Below, in pieces: positions 38,131 through 47,302 of a stretch of 56,592 bases of DNA (its first letter is position 1; each line of letters opens with the position of its first letter). The stretch spans positions 1 through 56,592 of the forward strand of contig NZ_CDDD01000054.1 of NCBI RefSeq assembly GCF_000820165.1. Direction: 5' to 3'. The notes below the pieces were generated by a model. The model saw nothing but the letters and a program-made list of their open reading frames with translations. It did no database searches and was not told the DNA's origin. Source of the DNA: Aeromonas taiwanensis. Lineage in GTDB: Bacteria > Pseudomonadota > Gammaproteobacteria > Enterobacterales > Aeromonadaceae. The position numbers and the translations under genes are program-made.

Positions 38131-38181
38131 ATCTGAGCAAAAACAACGGATTGTGACTGCTCCTCGTCTCATTGAGTGAAT

Positions 38182-38769
38182 ATGAACAAGCACAACGAAC
38201 TGCAACTGTATCTCGCCTCGGGCTCGCCCCGCCGGCACGAACTCCTGACCCAGCTGGGCTACCGCTTCGAGGTGCTCAGGCTGGATGTCCCCGAGCAGCG
38301 GGAAGCGGACGAGAAGCCACAGGACTACGTCTGCCGGCTGGCCCGGGACAAGGCGATGGCCGGCGTGGCCGCGGCTCCCACGGCGCTGCCCGTGCTGGGG
38401 GCCGATACCATAGTGGTGCTGGGGGACCGGGTGCTGGAGAAGCCCTCCGATCTGCTGGACGCCAAGGACATGCTGGAGGCACTCTCCGGGCGGGTACATC
38501 AGGTGATGACGGCGGTGGCCCTGGCCACCCCGGAGCGCTGCGACGTGCGGCTGGTCACCACCAACGTGGCGTTTCGCAAGCTGGACGAGGCGGAGATCGA
38601 GGCCTACTGGCGCACCGGTGAGCCCTGTGACAAGGCCGGCGCCTACGCCATCCAGGGCATTGCCGGCAAGTTCGTCAGCCGCATCGAGGGGAGCTACAGC
38701 GCCGTGGTCGGCCTGCCCCTGCTGGAGACGGACCTGCTGATCAAACAGCATCTGGAACAGCTCAAGTAA
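38182..38769 (+). CDS. maf: Maf-family nucleoside triphosphate pyrophosphatase (YhdE type)
   Basis: 195-aa house-cleaning pyrophosphatase. The [11 protein letters not shown] motif, [10 protein letters not shown] with the catalytic Asp, SGRVHQV, and the substrate-specificity region [10 protein letters not shown] fit the dTTP/UTP-specific YhdE subfamily. The ATG at 38182 is chosen over an in-frame GTG two codons earlier. Same position as yhdE between mreD and rng in E. coli. Confidence 0.95.
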   Translation: MNKHNELQLYLASGSPRRHELLTQLGYRFEVLRLDVPEQREADEKPQDYVCRLARDKAMAGVAAAPTALPVLGADTIVVLGDRVLEKPSDLLDAKDMLEALSGRVHQVMTAVALATPERCDVRLVTTNVAFRKLDEAEIEAYWRTGEPCDKAGAYAIQGIAGKFVSRIEGSYSAVVGLPLLETDLLIKQHLEQLK

Positions 38770-38862
38770 CTTCCCGTCAGCTGGGCTCTGCTGCGTTTTC
38801 CTTGCGCGAGTTGTGCCGGATTGGCTTCATTGAATTCAACACTGGAACAGGCAAGGTAACTT

Positions 38863-40332
38863 ATGTCGGTAGAACTGCTGGTGAACGTCACCCCCTCCGA
38901 AACCCGGGTCGCCCTGGTCGAGAACGGTCTGCTGCAGGAAGTGCACGTGGAGCGTCAGGCCAAGCGCGGCATCGTGGGCAACATCTACAAGGGCAAGATC
39001 AGCCGGGTGCTGCCCGGTATGCAGGCGGCCTTCGTGGATATCGGCATGGACAAGGCGGCCTTCCTGCACGCCTCCGACATAGTGCCCCACACCGAGTGCG
39101 TGGCGATCAAGGAGAAGGAGCAGTTCCAGGCCGGCAACATCGCCGAGCTGGTGCGCCAGGGTCAGGACATCATGGTGCAGGTGGTGAAAGATCCCCTCGG
39201 TACCAAGGGGGCCCGCCTCACCACCGACATCACCCTGCCTTCCCGCTACCTGGTGTTCATGCCGGGCAGCGCCCACGTGGGTGTCTCCCAGCGCATCGAA
39301 TCCGAGGCGGAGCGTGAGCGTCTCAAGCGCACCGTGGCCGGCTACGTGGACGAGCTCGGCGGCTACATCATCCGCACCGCTGCCGAAGGGGTGGGGGAGC
39401 AGGAGCTGGAGCAGGACGCCGCCTTCCTGAAGCGCCTGTGGCGCAAGATCCTGGAGCGCAAGCAGAAGTACCCGCCGTGCAAGATCCTCTACGAGGATCC
39501 CAGCCTGGCATTTCGGGTGGTGCGCGACTTCGTCGGTGCCGAGCTCGACAAGATCCGGGTGGACTCGCGTCAGAGCTTCGACCAGCTCAAACGCTTCACC
39601 GAGGAGTACGTGCCCGAGCTCGCCGGCAAGCTGGAGTATTACCTGGGGGAGTCCCCCATCTTCGATCTCTACGACGTGGAGAACGAGATCCAGCGCGCGC
39701 TGGAGCGCAAGGTTGAGCTGAAATCCGGCGGCTACCTCATCATCGACCAGACCGAAGCCATGACCACGGTGGACATCAACACCGGCGCCTTCGTGGGCCA
39801 CCGCAATCTGGAAGAGACCATCTTCAATACCAACATCGAGGCGACCGCCGCCATCGCCCGCCACCTGCGACTGCGCAACCTCGGTGGCATCATCATCATC
39901 GACTTCATCGACATGCAGTCCGAGGATCACCGCCGCCGGGTCTTGCACAGCCTGGAGCTGGCGCTCGCGAAGGACAGGGCCAAGACTAACGTCAACGGCT
40001 TCTCCCAGCTCGGCCTGGTGGAGATGACCCGCAAGCGTACCCGCGAGAGCCTGGAGCACGTGCTGTGCGCCGAGTGCCCCGAGTGCAAGGGGCGCGGCCG
40101 GGTCAAGACGGTGGAGTCGGTCTGCTTCGAGATCCTGCGGGAGATCATCCGGGTCAACCGCGCCTACGACGCGGATCAGTTCACCGTCTATGCGGCCCCT
40201 TCCGTGGCCGACTACCTGCGGGGCGAGGAGTCTCACAGCCTTGCCGAGCTGGAAGTCTTCATCGGCAAGCAGGTCAGGGTGGTGTCCGAGCCGCTCTGTG
40301 GGCAGGAACAATTCGATGTGGTGATGATGTAA
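38863..40332 (+). CDS. rng: Ribonuclease G
   Basis: 489-aa endoribonuclease of the RNase E/G family, maturing 16S rRNA 5' ends and degrading some mRNAs. N-terminal S1 domain (about residues 38-120), RNase H/DNase I-like core with the two metal-binding acids in TTVDINTG and IIIIDFIDM, and the zinc-link cysteines in CAECPECKGRG. Lacks the RNase E C-terminal scaffold, as expected for RNase G. The next start codon (yhdP) follows the stop with no gap. Confidence 0.97.
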   Translation: MSVELLVNVTPSETRVALVENGLLQEVHVERQAKRGIVGNIYKGKISRVLPGMQAAFVDIGMDKAAFLHASDIVPHTECVAIKEKEQFQAGNIAELVRQGQDIMVQVVKDPLGTKGARLTTDITLPSRYLVFMPGSAHVGVSQRIESEAERERLKRTVAGYVDELGGYIIRTAAEGVGEQELEQDAAFLKRLWRKILERKQKYPPCKILYEDPSLAFRVVRDFVGAELDKIRVDSRQSFDQLKRFTEEYVPELAGKLEYYLGESPIFDLYDVENEIQRALERKVELKSGGYLIIDQTEAMTTVDINTGAFVGHRNLEETIFNTNIEATAAIARHLRLRNLGGIIIIDFIDMQSEDHRRRVLHSLELALAKDRAKTNVNGFSQLGLVEMTRKRTRESLEHVLCAECPECKGRGRVKTVESVCFEILREIIRVNRAYDADQFTVYAAPSVADYLRGEESHSLAELEVFIGKQVRVVSEPLCGQEQFDVVMM

Positions 40333-43300
40333 TTGATCTATCGCTGGCTGAGTCGGGGCTGGTTGGCCCTCGGAGTCCTCTTCGTACTGCTGGCCATTCT
40401 GGTCAGCGTGGTGCGACTGGGCGGCCCCATGCTCAACCAGCACCGCCAGGCCGTGATCGCGACCCTGCTCGGGGAGAGCCAGCTGGAGGTGAGCGTCGGG
40501 CACGTCGGGCTGGACTGGACCCAGCGCGGCCCGGCCATCGAGCTGGAAGGGCTCGTCATCGCCCCCGATTCGGGCCGCTTCTCCCTGCGCCTTGGCAAGG
40601 TGTGGGCCCACCTCGACTTCTGGCGCTCCCTCCACGACTGGAAGCCGGTGTTCGGCCAGCTGCTCCTGAGCGACGGCGACATCGCGCTGGATCTGACCCA
40701 GCCGGCCACCCCGGCCAACGACAAGGGCGCGAACCAGCAGGAGGCCCTGCTGCGCTTCCTGCTGACCCAGCTCTCCACCTTCGACATTCACGACAGCCGC
40801 CTCAGCCTCACCACGGCGCTCGGCGAGGTGCGTGCCCTCAGCATCGCCCAGCTGCGCTGGCAGAATCGCGGCAAGCGTCATCAGGGGGTCGGCAAGGCCT
40901 ACCTCATCAACGGGATTGGCGAGAGCACCCTGGATCTCATCATCGACGTGGATGCCCCCGAGGCGCGCCTCGACCGCCTCAGGGGTCAGCTCTACCTGGG
41001 GGCCAGCGAGCTCGACATCAGCCCCATGCTGGCCAGGATCCACGCCGGCGAGCCAGCGGTGAGCGGCCAGCTCGATTTCCAGCTCTGGAGCGACTTTGCG
41101 GACGGCAGGCTGGGAGACTCCCTGCTGGCGTTTGGCAACAACCATCTGATCTGGAAGGATGAAACCAAAGGCGAGCCCCATCGACTCGATCTGCGGGGTG
41201 GCAAGATCCAGCTGCGCCGCGACGGTGAGGAGTGGCAGCTCGCGAGCCACGACGTCACCTTCAAGCTCGACGGTGCCACCTGGCTGCGCAGCCGGCTGCA
41301 GCTCGAACGGGTGGGCTCCCGCATCCAGGGTTATGTGCCTGCCATCGATCTCGACCAGGTCGCCAACCTGAGCCAGCTGGTGTCCGGCCTCTACCCCGAA
41401 TTGACCGAGACCCTCAAGCGCACCCGGCCCAGGGGCCAGCTGCAGGAGCTGGTGCTGCAGGCCGACGGCGACTGGCAGGATCTGTCCCTGAGCGGGCAGC
41501 TGAAGGGGTTCGAGACCCAGGCCTGGCATGACGTGCCCGGCCTGCAGAAACTGGATGGCGACTTCTGGCTGACCCCGACGGGTGGCAGCGCCCGCCTCAC
41601 TCTGGGCAAGGGGAAGGTCGACCCCGCCCGTCACTTCAAGGAGCCCATCCCGGTCGACAGCCTGAGCGCTCGGCTCGACTGGTGGCAGGTGCCGGAAGGC
41701 TGGGTGCTCTATGGCCAGGACATCGCCCTGGACAACCCCGATCTGCGCCTCGCCAGCCGCTTTCGCCTCGAGTTGTTCGAACACCCCTTCCTCGCCCTGA
41801 CTGGCCGCATCGACGTCAAGAATGCGGCCCATGCGGATCGCTACTACCCCTTGGCCGTGATGAGCGACGATCTGGTGGATTACTTGAGCGGGGCCATCAA
41901 GGGGGGCAAGGCGAAGGGGGCAGACTTGCTCTGGTACGGGGAGTTCAAAGACTTCCCCTACGCACACGGAGAGGGGGTCTTCCAGGTGGCGGTGCCCCTG
42001 GAGCAGGCCACCTATGAATTCTTCCCCGGCTGGCAGCCGCTGACCGACCTGCAGATCGACCTCCTGTTCCAGAATGCGGGGCTGGACATGCGCAGCAGCG
42101 CGACCCGGCTCGGCAAGGCGAGCTCCGACTTCGTCCACGCCTGGATCCCGGATCTCTCCCCCGGTGCCCACCTCTACGTGGATGCCAGGGTCCAGGGGGA
42201 GGGGCAGGCCATCAGCGACTATCTGCAGGATTCCCCCCTCGGCGATTCGGTCGGGCAGGCGCTGCGGGAGGTGGAGATCCACGGCCCCATGAAGGGCACG
42301 GTCAAGCTGGATATTCCCCTGGATGGAGAGGGCGAGGTCAAGGCCAGCGGAGACGCCAGCTTCCACGACAACAAGGTGAGGATCGCCTCACTGGATCTGC
42401 CTCTGGAGAAGGTGGAGGGGCGGCTCGAGTATGACAACGAGCAGACGCGCATCCACAACCTCAAGGCCAGCCTGTGGAACCAGCCGCTGACCCTGGACTA
42501 CCAGGGCAAGCGGCTGCCCCATGCCTATCAGGCCGACCTCAAGTTCAAGGGCAGCTGGGACAGCAGTCGCCAACGTCAGGACATCCCCGCCCTGGCGATG
42601 CTCCAGGGGCGCAGCAACTGGGCGGGAACCCTGGGGCTGACCCTGCCGGAGAATCAGGTCTTCAGCTTCCAGCTCGCCCTGAACTCCGACCTGCAGGGCA
42701 TGGGGCTGGATCTGCCGGTGCCGCTGACCAAGGCCCCGGGGGATCGCCTCCCCCTCAGGGTGACGGCGCGGGGCAGGGACGGCAGCGCCGATATCCGGGC
42801 CGTGCTGGGGACGGACGTCGACATGCAGAGCCGCCTGGTCTATGGCGAAGGGGCGGCTTACCTGAGCCGGGTGCGGGTCAACGTCGGTCAACCCGGGGCG
42901 CGGGTGATCCAGGACAGGCCCATGCTGCTCACCATCAACCAGCAGCAGGCGGACGTGGCGGGCTGGCTGGCCCGGCTCGCACGCTGGCTGCCCGGCAAGG
43001 GCGAGGAGACGGGGGCGGCGGTGGTCGGTCCCGCCTTCCTGCCCCAGGAGTGGTGGGTGGATGGCCAGCTGGCCCGTGCCGACATCGGCAGCGCCAACCT
43101 CAAGGCGTTGCACTTTACCGTGGGGCCGGTGAACCAGGCGACCGAGGTCGTGATCGACAGCCCGGACGTCATGGGGGTGATTCGCCTGCCGGTGGCACCC
43201 CGTCAGCCCGTCGACGCCAGGTTCGCCCGCATCTACTGGTCAGGCAAGGGGGCCGATCTCAGCCCGGATCCCGATGAGCGACAGGACAAGGCCATCATGG

Positions 43301-44232
43301 ATGCCATCCCCTGGCTCACCTTCAGCTGCGTGGACTGCCGCTTCGGCAAACTCCCTCTGGGCGAGCTGAAGGGGGAGCTGGTCCCCGGCGCCAACCGGCT
43401 CGATCTCAAGGGGCTGGAGATGCGCCTGGCCGGCAGCACCCTGACCGGCAGCGCCGAGTGGCTGGCGCGCAGCGGCCAGATGCAGACCCGTGCCCGGGTT
43501 CACCTCGCGACCCCGAACAGCGAGATGCTGCTCAAGCGCCTTGGCTTTACCTCGCCCATCGGCGATGCGCCGGGCAAGCTGGCGCTGGATCTGGCCTGGC
43601 GTGACACCCCCTACCGCCTGAACCTGCCGAGCCTGGCCGGCAGTGCCGACTATCAGCTGGAGGGGGGGACCCTGCGGGAGGTCAACGACAAGGGGGCACG
43701 ACTGCTCTCCCTGCTCAGCCTCGACTCATTGCTGCGCAAGCTGCGCCTCGATTTTCGCGACGTGTTCGACAAGGGCTTCTACTTCGAGTCCATGTCCGCC
43801 TCGGCCAAGGTCAGGCAGGGGGTGGTGGAGAACAACGACTTCTACATGAAGGGGGCGGCGGGCAACCTGCGCGGGGAGGGGATCGCCGACCTGGTGCGCT
43901 GGCACCTCGACTACGAACTGAGCTTCTCGCCGAATCTGGGGGGCACCCTGCCGGTGGTGGCGGCCTTCTCCCTGACCCCGATCACCGGGCTCTATGTGCT
44001 GGCGCTCTCCAAACTGCTCGAGCCCGTGGTGGACGTGGTGACCCGCATCGATTTTCGGGTCTCCGGCCCGCTGGATGATCCCAAACTGATCGAGGCGGGG
44101 CGCAACCGGGCTCGCATCAAGCTCAACCAGGAGCAGAAGGAGGCGGTCGATGCGGTGGCTCCCAGCCTACCGGCGCATGAGGTGACCCCCTTCCTGCTCA
44201 GCCCCAAGCACGACGGGCCAGGTCAGCGTTGA
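40333..44232 (+). CDS. yhdP: AsmA-like phospholipid-transport protein YhdP
   Basis: 1299 aa with one N-terminal membrane segment (about residues 12-33) and a very long beta-rich periplasmic region of repeating-groove type. YhdP in E. coli belongs with TamB and YdbH to the inter-membrane lipid-transfer proteins. It contains the DUF3971-like middle region and ends with VDAVAPSLPAHEVTPF. The start is TTG, directly abutting the rng stop, which gives MIYRWLSRGW; no nearer ATG is suitable. Translation is likely coupled to rng. Confidence 0.92.
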   Translation: MIYRWLSRGWLALGVLFVLLAILVSVVRLGGPMLNQHRQAVIATLLGESQLEVSVGHVGLDWTQRGPAIELEGLVIAPDSGRFSLRLGKVWAHLDFWRSLHDWKPVFGQLLLSDGDIALDLTQPATPANDKGANQQEALLRFLLTQLSTFDIHDSRLSLTTALGEVRALSIAQLRWQNRGKRHQGVGKAYLINGIGESTLDLIIDVDAPEARLDRLRGQLYLGASELDISPMLARIHAGEPAVSGQLDFQLWSDFADGRLGDSLLAFGNNHLIWKDETKGEPHRLDLRGGKIQLRRDGEEWQLASHDVTFKLDGATWLRSRLQLERVGSRIQGYVPAIDLDQVANLSQLVSGLYPELTETLKRTRPRGQLQELVLQADGDWQDLSLSGQLKGFETQAWHDVPGLQKLDGDFWLTPTGGSARLTLGKGKVDPARHFKEPIPVDSLSARLDWWQVPEGWVLYGQDIALDNPDLRLASRFRLELFEHPFLALTGRIDVKNAAHADRYYPLAVMSDDLVDYLSGAIKGGKAKGADLLWYGEFKDFPYAHGEGVFQVAVPLEQATYEFFPGWQPLTDLQIDLLFQNAGLDMRSSATRLGKASSDFVHAWIPDLSPGAHLYVDARVQGEGQAISDYLQDSPLGDSVGQALREVEIHGPMKGTVKLDIPLDGEGEVKASGDASFHDNKVRIASLDLPLEKVEGRLEYDNEQTRIHNLKASLWNQPLTLDYQGKRLPHAYQADLKFKGSWDSSRQRQDIPALAMLQGRSNWAGTLGLTLPENQVFSFQLALNSDLQGMGLDLPVPLTKAPGDRLPLRVTARGRDGSADIRAVLGTDVDMQSRLVYGEGAAYLSRVRVNVGQPGARVIQDRPMLLTINQQQADVAGWLARLARWLPGKGEETGAAVVGPAFLPQEWWVDGQLARADIGSANLKALHFTVGPVNQATEVVIDSPDVMGVIRLPVAPRQPVDARFARIYWSGKGADLSPDPDERQDKAIMDAIPWLTFSCVDCRFGKLPLGELKGELVPGANRLDLKGLEMRLAGSTLTGSAEWLARSGQMQTRARVHLATPNSEMLLKRLGFTSPIGDAPGKLALDLAWRDTPYRLNLPSLAGSADYQLEGGTLREVNDKGARLLSLLSLDSLLRKLRLDFRDVFDKGFYFESMSASAKVRQGVVENNDFYMKGAAGNLRGEGIADLVRWHLDYELSFSPNLGGTLPVVAAFSLTPITGLYVLALSKLLEPVVDVVTRIDFRVSGPLDDPKLIEAGRNRARIKLNQEQKEAVDAVAPSLPAHEVTPFLLSPKHDGPGQR

Positions 44233-44331
44233 GACGGGCAGACTTTCACCCCGCGGGGTAAAGGGCCATAGTGCACCATGAGGGCCCGGGGCAGTCAGCC
44301 TCCCGGCCGAGAACACGACAAGGAGCGAGTC

Positions 44332-45138
44332 ATGTGGTTAGCCGCAATACAGCTGGTATCGGGCCGTCAGTGGCAGGATAACCGGGAAGAGATCGCCGCC
44401 CAGCTGGCCGCGTTGCCGGCCGGGCGGCCGCTGCTGGCCCTGCTGCCGGAGAACTTCGCCCTGTTTGGCGAGCGTCAGGGCTACCTGGACGGGGCCGAGG
44501 CGATCGGTGACGGCCCCATCCAGGCCCAGCTGGCCGAGTGGGCCCGCGAGCACGGCATCTGGCTGGTGGCCGGGGCCATGCCCACCACCATCCCCGGGTC
44601 CGATCATATCCACACCAGCTCCCTGGTGTTCGACCCGGCCGGGGAGCTCAGGGGCCACTATCACAAGATCCACCTGTTCGACGTGGACGTGGCGGACAAT
44701 CATGGCCGTTACCGGGAATCGGAGACCTTCAGTCCGGGGGCGTCCCCCGTGGTGCTGGACTCCCCCTTTGGTCCCCTCGGCCTCTCGATCTGTTATGATC
44801 TGCGCTTCCCCGAGCTTTATCGCCAGCTGGCCCGGGCCGGTGCCCGCGTGTTGCTGGTGCCCGCCGCCTTTACCGCCGTGACCGGCGAGGCGCACTGGGA
44901 GCCGCTGCTGCGGGCCCGTGCCATCGAGAACCAGTGCTATGTGGTGGCCGCCAATCAGGGGGGCACCCACGAGACGGGGCGCCAGACCTGGGGCCACAGC
45001 ATGGTGATCGATCCCTGGGGCCGGGTGCTGGCCTGCCGGGACAGCGGGTGTGGCACAGTGCTGGCACAGATGGACGAGCAGCTGGTGTCCGAGCTGAAGC
45101 GCACCATGCCCGTGATGGAGCACGCCCGTTTGCTCTGA
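44332..45138 (+). CDS. Carbon-nitrogen hydrolase (nitrilase/Nit family)
   Basis: 268-aa nitrilase-superfamily hydrolase. The Glu-Lys-Cys triad is in LLPENFALFG, YHKIHLFDVD and LSICYDLRFPELYR. The pattern matches Nit1/Nit2-like proteins, some of which are deaminated-glutathione amidases; the exact substrate is not settled. The ATG at 44332 follows aaggagcg. It lies between yhdP and tldD as in many gammaproteobacteria. Its last codons and stop are repeated downstream. Confidence 0.88.
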   Translation: MWLAAIQLVSGRQWQDNREEIAAQLAALPAGRPLLALLPENFALFGERQGYLDGAEAIGDGPIQAQLAEWAREHGIWLVAGAMPTTIPGSDHIHTSSLVFDPAGELRGHYHKIHLFDVDVADNHGRYRESETFSPGASPVVLDSPFGPLGLSICYDLRFPELYRQLARAGARVLLVPAAFTAVTGEAHWEPLLRARAIENQCYVVAANQGGTHETGRQTWGHSMVIDPWGRVLACRDSGCGTVLAQMDEQLVSELKRTMPVMEHARLL

Positions 45139-45252
45139 TGGTGTGGTGAAGAACTGAAGCGCAGCCGTTTGCCGGTGCTGCAATACGCCCGTTTGCTCTG
45201 ATGGTGTGGTGAAGAACTGAAGCGCAGCCGTTTGCCGGTGCTGCAACACGCC
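45091..45252 (+). repeat. 60/63-bp tandem repeat of the nitrilase gene 3' end
   Basis: The gene's terminal segment from gagctgaagc (45091) to the stop and 12 bp beyond is followed by a second copy at 45151-45213 and a partial third at 45214-45252. The second and third copies are almost identical over the shared part (cagccgtttgccggtgctgca); the first differs in the middle (caccatgcccgtgatggag). Each copy preserves ELKR...HARLL and a TGA. Confidence 0.9.
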
Positions 45253-45273
45253 AGGCCGTTGTGAATATACGCA

Positions 45274-45360
45274 GGTTCGATTCGCCCCATGGCGGCGCAA
45301 TCGGATGTTCGCGAATCCTATAGTGTATTTGACGTCCGCTGACGGTTCGCGAATCGAACC
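45274..45360. repeat. Inverted repeat and paired TTCGCGAA palindromes upstream of tldD
   Basis: 12-bp arms ggttcgattcgc (45274-45285) and gcgaatcgaacc (45349-45360) are perfect inverted repeats 63 bp apart. Between and within them ttcgcgaa occurs twice (45308-45315 and 45346-45353). The block lies just upstream of tldD and could be a regulatory site or the trace of a small inserted repeat element. Confidence 0.65.
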
Positions 45361-45414
45361 CAGGGTCGGGATTTCACCGTTACGACATCTCACATCGAGA
45401 TTGGAGAGAAAGAT

Positions 45415-46863
45415 TTGAGTCTATTGAGCCAGGTTAGTGCCTCCCTGTTGGCCCCGAATGATCTCGACGAAGGGCGCCTGCAACAGCTGCTCGGCAGCCT
45501 GATGAGCCATCAGGTGGAGTTCGGCGACCTCTATTTCCAGCGCAGCTGGCACGAGTCCTGGATGCTGGAAGATGGCATCGTCAAGGACGGCAGCTACAAC
45601 ATCGATCAGGGGGTCGGGGTGCGCGCCGTCAGCGGCGAGAAGACCGGTTTCGCCTACTCGGACGAGCTGAGCCTGCTGGCGCTGCAGCAGTCGGTGACCG
45701 CCGCCCGCGGTATCGCGGCCGCCGGCGCCCAGGGCAAGGTGAAGGCCTGGGCCCGCACTGAGGCGAACCTGCTCTATCCGGCCATGGATCCCCTGCAGAC
45801 CCTTGACAAGCAGCAGAAGATCGCCCTGCTCGAGCAGATGGACAAGTTCGCCCGCAGCCTGGATCCCGCCATCAATCAGGTGATGGCCTCCATCAGCGGC
45901 GTCTATGAAGAGATCCTGGTGGCCGCCACCGACGGCACACTCGCCGCCGATGTGCGTCCCCTGGTGCGCCTCTCGGTGACCGTGATCGCCGAGAAGGGGG
46001 ATCGCCGGGAACGCGGCAGCGCCGGCGGTGGTGGTCGTTTCGGCTACGACTACTTCCTCGAACTGGACGGGCTGGAGAGCCGCGCCTTCGGCTATGTGCG
46101 CGAGGCCGTGCGCCAGGCCCTGGTGAATCTGGAGGCCATCGACGCCCCGGCCGGCACCATGCCGGTGGTGCTCGGTGCCGGCTGGCCCGGCGTGCTGCTG
46201 CATGAGGCGGTGGGCCACGGCCTGGAGGGGGACTTCAACCGCAAGGGCTCCTCCGCCTTTGCCGGTCGCATCGGCGAACAGGTGGCCTCAAAACACTGCA
46301 CCATCGTCGATGACGGCACCCTGGTGGGCCGTCGCGGCTCCGTCTCCATCGACGACGAGGGGACGCCGGGGGGTTACAACGTGCTGATCGAGAACGGCAT
46401 CCTCAAGGGTTATCTGCAGGACAAGCAGAACGCCCGCCTGATGGGCGTGCCGCTCACCGGCAACGGCCGGCGCGAATCCTACGCCGCCCTGCCGATGCCG
46501 CGCATGACCAACACCTATATGCTGGCCGGGGAGTCGGATCCCCAGGAGATCATCGCCTCGGTCAAGCGCGGCATCTATGCCCCCAACTTCGGTGGCGGCC
46601 AGGTAGACATCACCTCCGGCAAGTTCGTCTTCTCCGCCTCCGAGGCCTACCTCATCGAGGATGGCAGGATCACCGCCCCCATCAAGGGTGCCACGCTCAT
46701 CGGCAACGGCCCCGAGGCCATGAGTCAGGTTTCCATGGTGGGCAACGATCTGGCGCTGGATCGCGGGGTCGGGGTCTGCGGCAAGGAGGGGCAGAGCGTG
46801 CCGGTCGGTGTCGGCCAGCCCACCCTCAAGCTGGATCAGCTCACCGTGGGCGGCACTTCGTAG
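45415..46863 (+). CDS. tldD: Metalloprotease subunit TldD
   Basis: 482-aa catalytic subunit of the TldD/TldE protease, known to trim microcin B17 precursor and CcdA and to act on unfolded peptides. The zinc motif [11 protein letters not shown] is present with the downstream conserved [14 protein letters not shown] start at 45415, with ggagag 7 nt upstream; [12 protein letters not shown] fits the family N-terminus. The partner gene pmbA (tldE) is not in this window. Confidence 0.95.
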   Translation: MSLLSQVSASLLAPNDLDEGRLQQLLGSLMSHQVEFGDLYFQRSWHESWMLEDGIVKDGSYNIDQGVGVRAVSGEKTGFAYSDELSLLALQQSVTAARGIAAAGAQGKVKAWARTEANLLYPAMDPLQTLDKQQKIALLEQMDKFARSLDPAINQVMASISGVYEEILVAATDGTLAADVRPLVRLSVTVIAEKGDRRERGSAGGGGRFGYDYFLELDGLESRAFGYVREAVRQALVNLEAIDAPAGTMPVVLGAGWPGVLLHEAVGHGLEGDFNRKGSSAFAGRIGEQVASKHCTIVDDGTLVGRRGSVSIDDEGTPGGYNVLIENGILKGYLQDKQNARLMGVPLTGNGRRESYAALPMPRMTNTYMLAGESDPQEIIASVKRGIYAPNFGGGQVDITSGKFVFSASEAYLIEDGRITAPIKGATLIGNGPEAMSQVSMVGNDLALDRGVGVCGKEGQSVPVGVGQPTLKLDQLTVGGTS

Positions 46864-46904
46864 GTTGGGTTAGCCGCGCAAAGGGGTAACCCGACGCATT
46901 CAGA

Positions 46905-46926
46905 CCCCGGCCCTTGCCGGGGTTTT
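46905..46926 (+). terminator. tldD terminator
   Basis: 7-bp stem ccccggc/gccgggg (46905-46911 and 46916-46922), loop cctt, then tttt. Confidence 0.85.
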
Positions 46927-46948
46927 GCTATTCAGGGGTCACAGACAA

Positions 46949-46978
46949 CAAAAAGCCCCGGTCAGTAGGCCGGGGCTT
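46949..46978 (-). terminator. Terminator of the 67-aa ORF on the minus strand
   Basis: 9-bp stem aagccccgg/ccggggctt (46953-46961 and 46970-46978), with five T on the minus strand after it. It ends the small minus-strand gene at 46994 and faces the tldD terminator. Confidence 0.85.
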
Positions 46979-46993
46979 GCAGGATAATCGGTG

Positions 46994-47197
46994 TCAATTG
47001 ACCGAGATGGCGCGGGCATCGATGTAGTAGCGGGTGTGGCCCTTGGCATCGCGCTTGATCAGTGCCACCAGGCGGTCGGCCTCCTTGTATTCCCACCCCT
47101 GCGTACCTTGGGCGGGGGAGGGGCCATCGACACCGACCACGTTCAGATACTCGTGAAACAGGCTGTAGCTTCCAATCTCGGTCAGCGTATCTTCCAT
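46994..47197 (-). CDS. Conserved-looking small protein, 67 aa
   Basis: Small cytoplasmic protein starting MEDTLTEIGSYSLFHEYLNV and ending RYYIDARAISVN, with no signal peptide or membrane segment and no motif I recognise. It has a good ribosome-binding site (aggag, 7 nt before the ATG on the minus strand) and its own terminator, so it is probably a real monocistronic gene. The run of Tyr/Lys/Arg near the end (ALIKRDAKGHTRYYIDARAI) hints at a small beta fold. Function unknown. Confidence 0.7.
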   Translation of the reverse strand: MEDTLTEIGSYSLFHEYLNVVGVDGPSPAQGTQGWEYKEADRLVALIKRDAKGHTRYYIDARAISVN

Positions 47198-47302
47198 GGT
47201 ATCTCTCCTGAGGGTTGATGTTCCGGATCCATTCTAGCCCCTTCCGGCTGAATGCCAGCTGTACAAAAAAACATCGCAACGCGTTCGAGGCCCGCTCACC
47301 TG

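Noticed and set aside
38836..42366. 1176-aa minus-strand open frame across rng and yhdP
   Set aside because: Shadow of two well-supported plus-strand genes; no domain and no initiation signal.
45274..45360. tRNA fragment suggested by ggttcgattc, similar to a T-loop
   Set aside because: No acceptor or anticodon stems can be folded around it; it is better explained as one arm of an inverted repeat.
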